64,000 nucleotides of DNA from Pontixanthobacter aquaemixtae (lineage in GTDB: Bacteria; Pseudomonadota; Alphaproteobacteria; Sphingomonadales; Sphingomonadaceae). This document shows positions 17,896 to 27,847 of the stretch, in pieces. The position numbers were made by a program, and so were the translations under genes. How positions within the stretch are numbered: the stretch's first letter is position 1; each line of letters begins with the position of its first letter. The DNA lies in contig NZ_WTYX01000001.1 of assembly GCF_009827395.1 (NCBI RefSeq), positions 1,369,722 through 1,433,721 of the forward strand. Reading direction: 5' to 3'. The notes below the pieces were generated by a model that made no database searches, was not told the DNA's origin, and saw only the letters and a program-made list of their open reading frames with translations.

Positions 17896-19335
17896 ATGAA
17901 ATCAATCGAAACAATCATTGGCGATCTGGATCGCCTGTATAATGCCTCTGTCGAGCACCTGCGCAACGATGTGATGGCTTTTGGCCGAGATGGCTCCCTC
18001 CCCTCGAAAACCCGCCGCACCGATGGCAGCTATGCCTATCCCGAACTGGTCATGCGGTTCAAAGGGGGCACCCAGCCCGAAGACCGCAGCCGCGCTTTCG
18101 GGCGGCTCAATGAACCGGGAACCTACGCGACAACGGTCACCCGCCCGGCAATGTTTGCAGAATATCTGCGCGACCAGCTTGAGCTGATCGGCAGCGATTA
18201 TGATGTCGAGCTCGAAGCGCGCACCTCAACGCAGGAAATCCCCTTTCCCTATGTGCTCGATGGTGATGTCGCTGCGGAACTGGCCGGCATCAGCCCGCAA
18301 GAAATCGCACGCCATTTCCCCTCGACCGAATTGGCCGATATCGGCGATGAACTCGCCGACGGGATAGAGATCGATGACAGCGGGGAGTCGATCCCGCTCT
18401 CGCTGTTTGACGGGCTGCGGACCGACTTCTCGCTCGCGCGGCTTGCGCATTATACGGGGACAGACACCAAGCATTTCCAACGCTTCATCCTGTTCACCAA
18501 TTATCACCGCTATGTCGATGAATTCGTTGACTGGGCGGGCGAACAATTGGGCAGCAACGGTTATCGCGCGCTCGCCGGTGCAGGCGGGCTGTATCTTGAA
18601 CAATCGACCAAGAATGCCAGCCGCCAATTGTCAGACACCGCATGGCGCAAGCACCAGATGCCGGCCTATCACCTGATCAGCGAGGGCGGCTGCGGGATTA
18701 CTCTGGTCAATATCGGGGTTGGCCCGTCCAACGCCAAGACCATTTGCGATCACCTTGCGGTTCTTCGCCCAGAGGCCTGGCTGATGATCGGGCACTGCGG
18801 AGGTTTGCGGCCTTCGCAGAAAATCGGCGATTATGTTCTTGCCCACGCATATTTGCGCGATGATCATGTGCTCGATCCGGTGCTGCCTCCTGAAATCCCT
18901 CTCCCCGCGATTGCGGAGGTCCAACAAGCCTTGGCGGGCGCAGCGGAAGAAGTCAGCGGCACCCACGGCGCGGACCTCAAGAAGCGGATGCGCACCGGTA
19001 CGGTCGTGACCACCGACGACCGCAACTGGGAATTGCGCTATACCAGCAGCGCCAAACGGCTCTCGCTCAGCCGCGCGGTTGGCATCGATATGGAAAGCGC
19101 GACGATTGCCGCGCAGGGATACCGCTTCCGCGTACCCTATGGCACGCTTCTTTGCGTCAGCGACAAGCCGCTTCACGGCGAAATCAAGCTGCCCGGCCAA
19201 GCCAACAAGTTCTACGAAGAGGCAATCAGCGCCCACCTGAAAATCGGTGTGACGGCCTGCAAACGCCTTCACGAAGAAGGCAACCGGCTGCACTCACGCA
19301 AATTGCGCGCCTTCAACGAGCCGCCGTTCAGGTAG
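17896..19335 (+). CDS. amn: AMP nucleosidase
   Basis: 479 residues, the usual length of AMP nucleosidase, which splits AMP into adenine and ribose 5-phosphate to control the adenylate pool. The N-terminal Amn-specific domain (YPELVMRFKGG) precedes a nucleoside phosphorylase-like catalytic domain with NIGVGPSNAKTICDHLAVLRP, GHCGGLRPSQ, GIDMESATIAAQG and the catalytic-region Asp in SDKPLHGEIK. It is transcribed alone between the rplI terminator and the FG-GAP gene. Confidence 0.95.
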   Translation: MKSIETIIGDLDRLYNASVEHLRNDVMAFGRDGSLPSKTRRTDGSYAYPELVMRFKGGTQPEDRSRAFGRLNEPGTYATTVTRPAMFAEYLRDQLELIGSDYDVELEARTSTQEIPFPYVLDGDVAAELAGISPQEIARHFPSTELADIGDELADGIEIDDSGESIPLSLFDGLRTDFSLARLAHYTGTDTKHFQRFILFTNYHRYVDEFVDWAGEQLGSNGYRALAGAGGLYLEQSTKNASRQLSDTAWRKHQMPAYHLISEGGCGITLVNIGVGPSNAKTICDHLAVLRPEAWLMIGHCGGLRPSQKIGDYVLAHAYLRDDHVLDPVLPPEIPLPAIAEVQQALAGAAEEVSGTHGADLKKRMRTGTVVTTDDRNWELRYTSSAKRLSLSRAVGIDMESATIAAQGYRFRVPYGTLLCVSDKPLHGEIKLPGQANKFYEEAISAHLKIGVTACKRLHEEGNRLHSRKLRAFNEPPFR

Positions 19336-19396
19336 GATCAATCAAAGCCCGCCAATCTTCGAGGATTGCTAGCTAATGGAATTACCTTGAGGGAGC

Positions 19397-20494
19397 GTGG
19401 CAATAGTGAAGAAACAACTGATTACAGTTCTCGCCGTCTTTGCGTCGCCGTCCTGCTCAAGTGCCCAGCCTACCCTTGATACCGCATCAGGCACATCTTT
19501 CGCTGTGGGTGAGCGGCCGAGGGCAATCACTACTGCCGATTTCAACGGCGATGGCAGGATCGATATTGCCGTGGCCAATGCCGATAGTGATTCCGTCTCG
19601 ATTCTTCTCCAACAAGAGGATGGCGCATTTTCGCGCGTTGATTACCCAGCCGGGAACGAACCTGCAGACATCGCCGATGCAGACATAGACGGTGATGGAT
19701 CAGTCGATCTCGTGGTGGCAAATCACGAAACTTCCAGCGTAACTATAATTATCAATTCAGGAGACGGAAGCTTTACAGAGGCGGAACGATCACCTTTCAA
19801 CATGGCGGCTCGACCGCACTTGCACAGTGTCGCCGTCGCAGATTTCAACGACGACGGCTTCATTGACATTGCCTCGGATAGTTCTGATAGCGACAGCATT
19901 TCAGTGATGTTTGGCAAGTCAAATGGCTTTGAACCATCAATCCAAGCCAACGTCGGCGAGTTTCCCTATTATCGGCTGGGAATTCTCCCGTCCGAAACCG
20001 GTACACGCGTGCTCGTACCTAGCCCTAGAGCAAACCGGGTTAGCCAACTTGACCTTTCCTCCGGATTAGCGCTTGCGGTGATCGGTGATGCGCGAGGCGC
20101 GGTTATGGCCCGCAGTGCCAATCTCGATAATGATGGCGTAGCAGATGTAGTGGCGATAATGGGCGATGGCGTAGTAATGTGGTCGCAGGTCGATGGCCGG
20201 TTTTCAAAACTGGAGTCCACGCCCGTTGCATTCGACGATGCAACAGAATTGGCAACGGGCGATCTTGATGGGGACGGCAGAGACGAAATCATTGTCGGGC
20301 TTTGGGGAAGCGACCAGATACAAATTCTCTCTCACGACGGTAAAAGGCTGGGTAAAATACAGGCTTGCTTCCGTCCAGCAGCACTTGAAATCGCCGACCT
20401 TAATGGCGACCAAAAGGGGGAAGTCATCGCTGGTTGCTGGAACGGATCAAATATATTGATATTTGACGGTTCAACAATACTGCCGGCTAGTTAG
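19397..20494 (+). CDS. Secreted FG-GAP/VCBS repeat beta-propeller protein
   Basis: 365 residues with an N-terminal signal sequence ([20 protein letters not shown]). Six repeated blades carry calcium-type DxDxDG loops: [73 protein letters not shown] and [15 protein letters not shown]. This predicts a 6-7 bladed extracytoplasmic propeller; ligand and function are unknown. The start is GTG at 19397, or GTG at 19406, after GAGGGAG. The DNA is visibly more A/T-rich than its neighbours, possibly a sign of later acquisition. The 3' end overlaps rimK tail to tail. Confidence 0.85.
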   Translation: MAIVKKQLITVLAVFASPSCSSAQPTLDTASGTSFAVGERPRAITTADFNGDGRIDIAVANADSDSVSILLQQEDGAFSRVDYPAGNEPADIADADIDGDGSVDLVVANHETSSVTIIINSGDGSFTEAERSPFNMAARPHLHSVAVADFNDDGFIDIASDSSDSDSISVMFGKSNGFEPSIQANVGEFPYYRLGILPSETGTRVLVPSPRANRVSQLDLSSGLALAVIGDARGAVMARSANLDNDGVADVVAIMGDGVVMWSQVDGRFSKLESTPVAFDDATELATGDLDGDGRDEIIVGLWGSDQIQILSHDGKRLGKIQACFRPAALEIADLNGDQKGEVIAGCWNGSNILIFDGSTILPAS

Positions 20495-21396
20495 CCCTTA
20501 CCCTTCGTCTTTGTCTTTCCCGGCTTTGCATTTGCGGCGATGAAGTCGATGATCATCCCGGCGACATCCTTGCCCGTCGCATTTTCGATACCTTCCAGTC
20601 CGGGCGACGAGTTCACTTCCATAATCACCGGTCCGTGATTGCTGCGGAGCAGATCCACGCCGCACACATTCAGGCCCATATGTTTTGCCGCGCGGACCGC
20701 GGTTGAGCGTTCTTCGGGGGTGATTTTGATCAGCTGCGCGGTGCCGCCACGGTGCAAATTGCTGCGGAATTCGCCCTCTGCCCCCTGTCGTTTCATCGCC
20801 GCGACGACTTTGCCGCCTACCACCAGACAGCGGATATCCGCGCCGCCGGCTTCCTTGATGAATTCTTGGACCAGAATGTTCACATTGGCGCCGCGGAATG
20901 CCTCGATAATCGACGCACCGCCTTTCAGCGTTTCCGCCAGCACGACACCGATACCCTGCGTCCCCTCAAGCAACTTGATGACCACCGGCGGGCCATTGAC
21001 CGCTTTGATGATCTCTTCCGCCTGTTTCGGGTCATTGGCATAGGCTGTCAGCGGCAGGCCGAGCCCGTATTTGGCCAGGATCTGCATGCTCCGCAGCTTG
21101 TCCCGGCTGCGGCCGATTGCGACGCTTTCATTGAGCGGCCACACGCCGCTCATTTCAAACTGCCTGAGAACCGCGAGGCCATAATTGGTGATCGACGCGC
21201 CGATGCGCGGGATTACCGCATCGTAACCCGTCAAGGTCTCTCCATTATAGGTGACCGTCGGGCGGTGGCTGGCGATATTTACCGTGCACCGCAAAGTGTT
21301 GAGAATATTGAGCGAATGGCCGCGCGCTTCCGCCGCCTCTACCAATCGCTTGTGCGAATAGAGGTTCGGATTGCGAGCCAGCATGGCGATCTTCAT
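20491..21396 (-). CDS. rimK: RimK-type glutamate ligase
   Basis: 301-residue ATP-grasp ligase that adds glutamates to the C-terminus of ribosomal protein S6 in E. coli. The N-terminus [21 protein letters not shown], the [20 protein letters not shown]-binding segment and the metal site [12 protein letters not shown] match RimK. It lies 10 bases after the RimB-like protease gene, last in a minus-strand operon. Because S6 here lacks terminal Glu residues, the target may differ from E. coli; this is inference. Confidence 0.93.
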   Translation of the reverse strand: MKIAMLARNPNLYSHKRLVEAAEARGHSLNILNTLRCTVNIASHRPTVTYNGETLTGYDAVIPRIGASITNYGLAVLRQFEMSGVWPLNESVAIGRSRDKLRSMQILAKYGLGLPLTAYANDPKQAEEIIKAVNGPPVVIKLLEGTQGIGVVLAETLKGGASIIEAFRGANVNILVQEFIKEAGGADIRCLVVGGKVVAAMKRQGAEGEFRSNLHRGGTAQLIKITPEERSTAVRAAKHMGLNVCGVDLLRSNHGPVIMEVNSSPGLEGIENATGKDVAGMIIDFIAANAKPGKTKTKGKG

Positions 21397-21406
21397 CGAA
21401 TTGTCC

Positions 21407-21871
21407 TTACGGCTTGTGGCCTTTAATTGCTTTCATTTCGGGCGTCTGGAGCCACGAATAGCCGGAGTCTACGACAAAACGGCGACGCAATGTCGAGCGT
21501 CCGACCAAAATCGGAAATTTCATATCGCTGCGGTCGGCGAGGCTGATTTCGACGCGGAATTCCTGATCGCCGATCTGCATCGGTGTTTTGATCACATAGC
21601 GCCGCTGCGTCTTTCCGTTGGAACTGGTAATCCCGCGTATATCAACATGAACCGCTTCGCAGATCAATGGTTCCGCCTGATCGGGAAAGTCGACCGCGAA
21701 ACGGACATATTTCTGCCCGTCGCGCTCCAGCTCCTCGATCACTTTGCCATGGAGCGAGGAAGTTCGCGCGCCGGTGTCGATCTTGGCGGGGATGCCGCTA
21801 AGGCCGAGTTCGGGCAAATGCACAAGCTCGCGCCAGCCGACAACGGGCAGATCTTTACGCCGGCCGGTCAA
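21407..21871 (-). CDS. RimB-like retropepsin-fold protease (PF05618 type)
   Basis: 154-residue protein of the group once called ATP-dependent zinc proteases, now seen as retropepsin-like. The active-site-like motif is [10 protein letters not shown] with Asp32-Thr33-Gly34-Ala35. RimB proteins act with RimK to trim or control S6 glutamylation in pseudomonads, and the direct adjacency to rimK supports that role. It overlaps the upstream propeller gene by 4 bases and precedes rimK by 10 bases. Confidence 0.85.
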   Translation of the reverse strand: MTGRRKDLPVVGWRELVHLPELGLSGIPAKIDTGARTSSLHGKVIEELERDGQKYVRFAVDFPDQAEPLICEAVHVDIRGITSSNGKTQRRYVIKTPMQIGDQEFRVEISLADRSDMKFPILVGRSTLRRRFVVDSGYSWLQTPEMKAIKGHKP

Positions 21872-22890
21872 TTGAGGATCGCCATTCCGTCACCGCCCTT
21901 GCCCGTTGCGAGCCGGCGTGTGACTTTACCCGATGCATAGTCGACTTCGGCGACCGTATCGGTGCCTGTCTCCGCGACATAGATGCGCTTGCCGTCATCA
22001 GACCACAGGATTGTAACCTGCAGGCGTTTCTCGGCTTCCTCCGCGTTTGACACGGCAATCGATCGCAGGACCTTGGCGGTAGCCAGATCGATCACGGTCA
22101 GCCCGCCATCGGCAAGGTCGGAGGTGACCGCAACGTCGCCTTGCGGCCGGATCGCGAGCCGGAGCGGGAAGCGGCCGGTTTTGACTTCATTGCGAACATC
22201 GAGCGTTTGCGGATCGAGTTCAATCGCAGTGTCGGACCCGCGTGCCGATACCCACAGCGCCTTTCCGTCAGGCGATAGCGAGATTCCCTCCGGCTCTACC
22301 CCCACCGCAACCGAACGCGGCGCGCGGCGGGTCTTGAGATCGACCAGCGTGACAGTCTTCGATCCTAGGTCGGTGGTCCACGCATGATTGCCATTGGGGG
22401 CAATCGCCAGCATGTGCGATCCTTCTTTGCCGGTGGAATATTCGAAAACCTCTGCGCTTTCGCCAACAGGGCCGCGAATCCAGAAGACCGATTTGCGCCC
22501 CTCTGCGGTTGCATATAGATCGCCATTGCCGTGCCACACTATGCCGTGAGGGCGAGCATTGTCGCCCAGATCGATGCTTTTCACGCGCGAAAGGTCCGCT
22601 GTCGCGAAAATATCGATCGTCGTCCCGCCATAACAGGCAAGCGCGACATGCGCCCCGTCCGGCGATGTCGCCAATTCGTGCGGATTAGCGCAGCTTTCGA
22701 CGCGCTTGACCTCTTCGCCGGAGCCAAGATTGATCTTGGACAGCGTATTGCCGCGCTTATTGGCAACAAACAGCGCCTGTCCGGCCTGTCCGTGCGACAT
22801 TGCCGCACTGTCATTTCCTTCGACATCGCTCACAGGTGCGCAAGCCGCCGAAAGGAACAGCGGCAACGCCGCCAAACCGGCTTTTACCAT
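21868..22890 (-). CDS. YncE-like beta-propeller, probable lipoprotein
   Basis: 340 residues. The N-terminal hydrophobic stretch ends LFLSAAC with Cys17, a plausible though imperfect lipobox, so the protein is probably exported and lipidated. The rest is a 7-bladed YncE/cytochrome d1-like propeller with recurrent repeats such as HELATSPDGAHVALAC, HMLAIAPNGNHAWTTD, EGISLSPDGKALWVS and TILWSDDGKRIYVAE. Function is unknown. It overlaps the M2 peptidase gene by 7 bases upstream and the RimB-like gene by 4 bases downstream. Confidence 0.8.
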   Translation of the reverse strand: MVKAGLAALPLFLSAACAPVSDVEGNDSAAMSHGQAGQALFVANKRGNTLSKINLGSGEEVKRVESCANPHELATSPDGAHVALACYGGTTIDIFATADLSRVKSIDLGDNARPHGIVWHGNGDLYATAEGRKSVFWIRGPVGESAEVFEYSTGKEGSHMLAIAPNGNHAWTTDLGSKTVTLVDLKTRRAPRSVAVGVEPEGISLSPDGKALWVSARGSDTAIELDPQTLDVRNEVKTGRFPLRLAIRPQGDVAVTSDLADGGLTVIDLATAKVLRSIAVSNAEEAEKRLQVTILWSDDGKRIYVAETGTDTVAEVDYASGKVTRRLATGKGGDGMAILN

Positions 22891-24758
22891 CCTTGTGGTT
22901 TCCCTTTATTCTGCTCGTCGAGCCATTCTTTGAGCGGGGCGAAATATTCGAGCATGGCCTTGCCGCTCATCTGGCGTTCGCCGGTAAAGGCTTCCAGCGC
23001 GTCGGGCCAAGGCTGGCTCGATCCCATCGCGAGCATTTCGTTCAGGCTCTTGCCGACTTCTTCATTGCCATAGAAGGAACAGCGGTGCAGCGGCCCTTCC
23101 CAGCCGACTTTGTCGCAAGCCGCCTTGTAAAACTGGAACTGCAGCAACCGCGCAAGGAAATAGCGGGTGTAGGATACATTGCCCGGCACGTGGTATTTCG
23201 CACCCGGGTCAAAGCCATCCGCATCGCGCTGCGTCGGCGGTGTAATACCTTGGTACTCAAGCCGCAGCTTGTTCCAATCATTGTTGTATTCTTCGGGAGT
23301 GGTTGATCCGTCAAAAATACCCCAGCGATAACGGTCCATCAGCAGGCCGAAGGGCAGGAACGCGGCCTTGTCCATCGCCTGACGCAGCAACAGGCCGATG
23401 TCCTTGTCCGCGCTGGGCACGTCTTCGCGATCGAGCATATCGATCTGCACCAGATATTCGGGCGTGATCGACAACGCGATCATATCGCCGATTGCTTCGT
23501 GGAAACCGTCATTGGCGCTGTCGCGATAGAGGAAATCCTGCACCCCGTAAGCGCGTTGATAGTAGTTATGACCCAGCTCGTGGTGGATTGTCACAAAGTC
23601 GTCTGCGTTCTTCTTGATGCACATCTTGATCCGCAGATCATCGCTGTTTTCGATGTCCCACGCCGATGCATGGCACACCACCTCGCGATCGCGTGGCTTC
23701 ACAAATTGGGAACGCCGATAGAAACTTTCCGGAAGCGCCTCGAAACCGAGCGAGGAGAAGAATTTCTCGCCCACGCGGACCATATCGACTTCGCTCAGGC
23801 CCTTTTCCTCGATCAGTGCAGTCAGATCATATCCGATATCGCCGGCGCCCTCGGGCGCGACCAGCGGATAGATATTGCCCCATTCCTGCGCCCACATATT
23901 GCCGAGCAAATCCGCGCGGATCGGGCCGGTCGCGGGCTGTACTTCGTCGCCATAATGCTCGTTCAGCTTGCCGCGCACATAGGTGTGCAGCGCCATGTAA
24001 AGCGGTTTGACCTCCTGCCACATCCGCTCTGTCTCGGCGGCGAATTGATCGGCGCTCATGTCATATTTGGAACGCTGCATCGCGCCGAAATCGGCATAGC
24101 CCAATTCGCGCGCACCGGCATTGGTCAGCTCGGCCAGACGGACATAATCGTCCTTCATCGGTGCGCCGACATTGCTGTGCCAGCTGGACCACATTTCAGA
24201 AAGTTCTTCGGGCGTGCGTTCAAGATTGCCCATCTCTGCCTCGATGTCAGAGCCGGAGATCTCTTCACCATTCAGCGTGCCTTTGCCCTGCCCGTAGGCC
24301 GCGTTGAGCGACGTTGCGAGCTCGGCCGCCTCTGCGGCAGCGCCTTCAGTCGTTGGCGCTGGCAACACGAGAGCAACGCGCAGAATGTCGAGCTTGCGCG
24401 CCACATCAGGGTCAAGGCCGTCAAGCGCGGCAAACTTGGCGGCTGCCAACCCCTTTGCGACCGATGTTTCGGCGGCAATCGCGCCAAAATAGGCATTCAG
24501 CGCATTGGTATCGTCGGTGATATAGGTCGAATTGATCCATGCGGCCCGGCCGCCCAGAACCCACATCTTCTCCATCTCGGCTTCGGTTTTGGCGACAAAG
24601 GCGGCCGCACCTTCAGCGGTCAGCGGGTGGCCATCGACCATTTCGACCGCGCCTTCCGCGGCCTCTCCGGCGGCATGATGATCGGCATATGCCGGCGCGG
24701 CAAGCGATATGGCGAGCGCAGACACAGCGGTTTTGAGTGCAGCAGGTGCGAATTTCAT
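22884..24758 (-). CDS. M2 family peptidyl-dipeptidase (ACE-like)
   Basis: 624-residue zinc dipeptidyl carboxypeptidase of the angiotensin-converting-enzyme family, which removes C-terminal dipeptides. The signal peptide is MKFAPAALKTAVSALAISLA followed by AAPAYA, so it is periplasmic or secreted. The zinc motif HELGH is at residues 393-397, and the third ligand Glu is in DGFHEAIGDM about 24 residues later. Full length for a single-domain bacterial M2. It heads a tight run with the propeller, RimB-like and RimK genes. Confidence 0.94.
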   Translation of the reverse strand: MKFAPAALKTAVSALAISLAAPAYADHHAAGEAAEGAVEMVDGHPLTAEGAAAFVAKTEAEMEKMWVLGGRAAWINSTYITDDTNALNAYFGAIAAETSVAKGLAAAKFAALDGLDPDVARKLDILRVALVLPAPTTEGAAAEAAELATSLNAAYGQGKGTLNGEEISGSDIEAEMGNLERTPEELSEMWSSWHSNVGAPMKDDYVRLAELTNAGARELGYADFGAMQRSKYDMSADQFAAETERMWQEVKPLYMALHTYVRGKLNEHYGDEVQPATGPIRADLLGNMWAQEWGNIYPLVAPEGAGDIGYDLTALIEEKGLSEVDMVRVGEKFFSSLGFEALPESFYRRSQFVKPRDREVVCHASAWDIENSDDLRIKMCIKKNADDFVTIHHELGHNYYQRAYGVQDFLYRDSANDGFHEAIGDMIALSITPEYLVQIDMLDREDVPSADKDIGLLLRQAMDKAAFLPFGLLMDRYRWGIFDGSTTPEEYNNDWNKLRLEYQGITPPTQRDADGFDPGAKYHVPGNVSYTRYFLARLLQFQFYKAACDKVGWEGPLHRCSFYGNEEVGKSLNEMLAMGSSQPWPDALEAFTGERQMSGKAMLEYFAPLKEWLDEQNKGKPQGW

Positions 24759-24838
24759 GGTGGCAAATCCTCTCAGGAAAGACCGGCGACCCGCCGGCTT
24801 TATTCATGACAGGAGTTTGGACCCGAATAGCGGCTTTA

Positions 24839-25369
24839 TCAAGCCTCGCTCTGCAGGCCGCGCCGCTGTTTCCATTCCAACGCCAAGGCCAGCAAAACGC
24901 CCAGAAAGCTGACCATAAAGGCGATCATTTTCGGCGGCCGCACGGTTGCCGCAAAACCGGCCAGTTCATCGGACCCTGCATTCGCGCTTGCCTGGATGAA
25001 TTGCGCGATCGTCTCGCCATAGTCGGTGAGCAGGAACACCGCCCCGGCAATGGCAATCACAGTGCCAAGATGCCGCAGGAAACCCGTTCCAGCCGCGCGG
25101 TAATAAAGCCCGCCCAATGTCGCGCCGATGCCATAAATGCCGATAAAGACCAGATCGCCGATCATCGAATAGCGCGCCTGCTCCATCACCCCGGCTTCCG
25201 TCCACGCGGCGTGGATCGCGTTGACTGTCGCGGCGTCGCCTGCGGCCTGATGGTCCGCGATGCCGCCCGGCACCTCTGTAATGCCCAGAGGCAGGCTCAT
25301 CGCGATTACGATTGCAAAGGCGATCAGGCCGCCGATCCACCACATGAGAAATGTCTTACGTTGAACCAT
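24839..25369 (-). CDS. Hypothetical four-helix membrane protein
   Basis: 176 residues with about four hydrophobic segments (near residues 9-29, 67-88, 95-115 and 145-165), so an inner-membrane protein. I do not recognise the family. I chose the ATG of MVQRKTFLMWW because GGGGGGTAA stands just before it; an ATG four codons upstream overlaps the preceding hydrolase stop and is possible. It follows the hydrolase gene closely and is part of the same minus-strand run starting at asd. Confidence 0.6.
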   Translation of the reverse strand: MVQRKTFLMWWIGGLIAFAIVIAMSLPLGITEVPGGIADHQAAGDAATVNAIHAAWTEAGVMEQARYSMIGDLVFIGIYGIGATLGGLYYRAAGTGFLRHLGTVIAIAGAVFLLTDYGETIAQFIQASANAGSDELAGFAATVRPPKMIAFMVSFLGVLLALALEWKQRRGLQSEA

Positions 25370-25380
25370 CTTACCCCCCA

Positions 25381-26136
25381 TTACCCCCCAAAAAATTCGA
25401 CCAGCGCATCGCCCAATGCGCCTTCGGTTACCGAACTCATATGCGTTCCCGGAATCTCGCGGTAGCGGCCATCGGGCAAAACCCGCGCCAGTTCCTTCGC
25501 CGAACCGTTATCAAAATCCTTGTCCCCGCAAATCAGCGCGGTTGGCATGGTGATACGCGCCAGATCTGCCTGCTTCACATCTTCCACCGCGCCCAGCAGC
25601 AGCCGCGCTGCTTCGCGGTCGATATTCATCGTCTTCATGAAACTCTTGGCCATGAAAGCCGGATCGCCGCGTTTGATCTCGTCAAAACGGTCAATCGCAT
25701 CGATGAAAAAGGCGGATCGCCGCGCCCAACCGGCCAGCCCCTCCAGCCCCATCCCGCACAGCGCCAGCCGCCGCGGCTCGAGGCCTTCGATCACCCCCTT
25801 GGCAACGGTGCGCGCGCCCAAAGAGAATCCGGCCAGATCATAGTCTTCCAGATCAAGATGCCCGACCAGTGCCGCCAGATCCTTGCTGAGCACGCCATGC
25901 GGATAATCCAGCGCATTGTGCGACATGCTGCTGTGCCCATGCGCGCGCAGATCGGGCATGATCACTTCAAAACCGGCAGCGGCCAGCTTTTGCGCATGGC
26001 CGAATTTGATCCAGTTCATTTCGGCACTGGAAAACAACCCGTGGAGGAGGATGATGGGGCGCCCCCCGCCCATGCGGTGCACAGCCAATTCGGTACCATC
26101 GAAAGACGGCACATGCTCTGTCGAAAAACTGCTCAC
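25381..26136 (-). CDS. Alpha/beta hydrolase
   Basis: 251-residue serine alpha/beta hydrolase. LLHGLFSS forms the oxyanion region, the nucleophile Ser105 is in GFSLGA, Asp lies in ICGDKDFDNG and His in PGTHMSSV. The substrate is unknown; the shape is that of YbfF-like esterases. The GTG start overlaps the stop of the HCCA isomerase-like gene by 4 bases (GTGA), which decides the start against a longer frame reading into that gene. Confidence 0.82.
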   Translation of the reverse strand: MSSFSTEHVPSFDGTELAVHRMGGGRPIILLHGLFSSAEMNWIKFGHAQKLAAAGFEVIMPDLRAHGHSSMSHNALDYPHGVLSKDLAALVGHLDLEDYDLAGFSLGARTVAKGVIEGLEPRRLALCGMGLEGLAGWARRSAFFIDAIDRFDEIKRGDPAFMAKSFMKTMNIDREAARLLLGAVEDVKQADLARITMPTALICGDKDFDNGSAKELARVLPDGRYREIPGTHMSSVTEGALGDALVEFFGG

Positions 26137-26783
26137 CGTTCCGCCAGCCCCTTCTCGTTCATGCGCCACAGCACCATTTCGATCCGGTCCTGTCCGAAGA
26201 AGGGCTCTCCATCGAAAACCAAGGTCGGAACGCCCCAATGGCCGGCAGCCTCAAGCGCTTCCTGATTGGCCGCAATTTCTGCATCCAGCCGCTCCGCATC
26301 GGACGTGACTTCGGCTTCGAGTTCGGCGAAATCGAGCCCCGCACGCTCCGCCGCACCCGCCAGATGGTCGCCTTCATGCCAATTGTCGGTTTTGCCATCC
26401 CAGATCAGCTTTGACACTTCATCCGCGAATTTCAGACCGTTCCCGCGCCGGGCCGCCGCCTGCCCCATCCGCACAATCCGGTAAATATAGGGCTGCTCGG
26501 CGGGGATCGTCATCGTCGCGATCTCCTGGACCACCGGGTCCGGGCGCGGCCAGCGATACGGAATATCCAATTGCTGCGCGACCCGCGCCGCATCCATGAA
26601 GATGTACCGGCCTGCGGCTCTATTGCCCTCGGCAAAAAACTCCGGCTGCCGGATCGCCAGAGGATAAACCGGACGCAAATTGATCGCGACGTCGAAAATC
26701 TCGGTGAGAGCCCGATACCGCCCGATCGCGAGATAGCTATAGGGAGAGCGGAATGAAAAATAGAGGTCTGCTTGAAGTGTCAT
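26133..26783 (-). CDS. DsbA-fold HCCA isomerase-like protein (kappa GST type)
   Basis: 216 residues with the thioredoxin/DsbA fold of 2-hydroxychromene-2-carboxylate isomerases. The N-terminal SFRSPYSYLA places Ser13-Pro14 at the glutathione-activating position of that family, and the C-terminal HWGVPTLVFDGEPFFGQDR is characteristic. HCCA isomerases act in naphthalene-type aromatic degradation, but no other such gene is nearby, so the substrate is open. The start is the ATG of MTLQADLYFSF; a 12-codon longer version is less likely. It follows asd by 32 bases. Confidence 0.85.
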   Translation of the reverse strand: MTLQADLYFSFRSPYSYLAIGRYRALTEIFDVAINLRPVYPLAIRQPEFFAEGNRAAGRYIFMDAARVAQQLDIPYRWPRPDPVVQEIATMTIPAEQPYIYRIVRMGQAAARRGNGLKFADEVSKLIWDGKTDNWHEGDHLAGAAERAGLDFAELEAEVTSDAERLDAEIAANQEALEAAGHWGVPTLVFDGEPFFGQDRIEMVLWRMNEKGLAER

Positions 26784-26815
26784 GCCGCCTGTTTTGCAGC
26801 AAGACAGCCCAAAGG

Positions 26816-27847
26816 TCACCCCTTCTTCAGATGCTTGCGCCCCAGCAATTCGGCAATCTGCACTGCATTGAGCGCCGCGCCTTTGCGAAGATTATCCGAC
26901 ACGCACCATAGCGAAAGGCCGTTTTCGACAGTCGGGTCTTCGCGGACACGGCTTATATAGGTGGCGCTGTCGCCGGCGCATTCGACGGGCGTGACATAGC
27001 CGCCATCCTCACGCTTATCGACCAGCATCAGGCCCGGCGCCTCACGCAAAATCTCTTGCGCTTCCTTCGCGGAAATTTCCTTCTCGAATTCGATATTCAC
27101 CGCTTCGGAGTGGCCGACGAAAACGGGCACGCGCACACAGGTCGCGTTGAGTTTGATTTTCGGGTCGAGAATCTTCTTCGTTTCGGCGACCATTTTCCAT
27201 TCTTCCTTGGTCGATCCATCGTCGAGGAAGACATCAATATGCGGAATGACGTTGAACGCGATCTGCTTGGTGAAAGTCGCAGGCTCGGGCTTGTCGCCAA
27301 CGAAGATCGCCCGGCTTTGTTCGAACAATTCGTCCATGCCCGATTTGCCCGCGCCCGATACCGATTGATAAGTCGCCACCACGACGCGCTTGATCGTTGC
27401 GGCATCGTGGAGCGGCTTTAGCGCGACCATCAACTGCGCAGTGGAGCAATTGGGATTGGCGATGATATTGCGCTTGGCATAGCCATCAATCGCATCGGGG
27501 TTAACCTCTGGCACGATCAACGGAACATCGGGGTCCATCCGGTAAAGCGAACTGTTATCGATCACCACACAGCCAGCCGCCGCAGCTTTGGGCGCATATT
27601 CCTTGGCCGGGCCGCTACCCGCCGCGAACAAAGCAATGTCCCAGCCGTTCCAGTCGAAATGCTCGATATTCTTGCATTTGAGCATTTTGCCGGTTTCGCC
27701 AAATTCGACCTCGCTGCCTTGCGAGCGCGAGCTGGCAACAGCGGCGACTTCCTCAATCGGAAATTCGCGCTCTGCAAGGATTGCCATCACTTCGCGGCCA
27801 ACATTCCCTGTCGCACCGACAACCGCCACTCGATAACCCAAAACCAT
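26816..27847 (-). CDS. asd: Aspartate-semialdehyde dehydrogenase
   Basis: 343-residue enzyme reducing aspartyl phosphate to aspartate semialdehyde, the branch point to lysine/DAP, threonine and methionine. NADP-binding GATGNVG is at residues 11-17 and the catalytic Cys134 is in ANPNCSTAQL. A good GGAGAAT-type ribosome site precedes the ATG. It is first in a minus-strand run of small enzyme genes. A 257-base non-coding stretch separates it from the divergent hydrolase. Confidence 0.97.
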   Translation of the reverse strand: MVLGYRVAVVGATGNVGREVMAILAEREFPIEEVAAVASSRSQGSEVEFGETGKMLKCKNIEHFDWNGWDIALFAAGSGPAKEYAPKAAAAGCVVIDNSSLYRMDPDVPLIVPEVNPDAIDGYAKRNIIANPNCSTAQLMVALKPLHDAATIKRVVVATYQSVSGAGKSGMDELFEQSRAIFVGDKPEPATFTKQIAFNVIPHIDVFLDDGSTKEEWKMVAETKKILDPKIKLNATCVRVPVFVGHSEAVNIEFEKEISAKEAQEILREAPGLMLVDKREDGGYVTPVECAGDSATYISRVREDPTVENGLSLWCVSDNLRKGAALNAVQIAELLGRKHLKKG

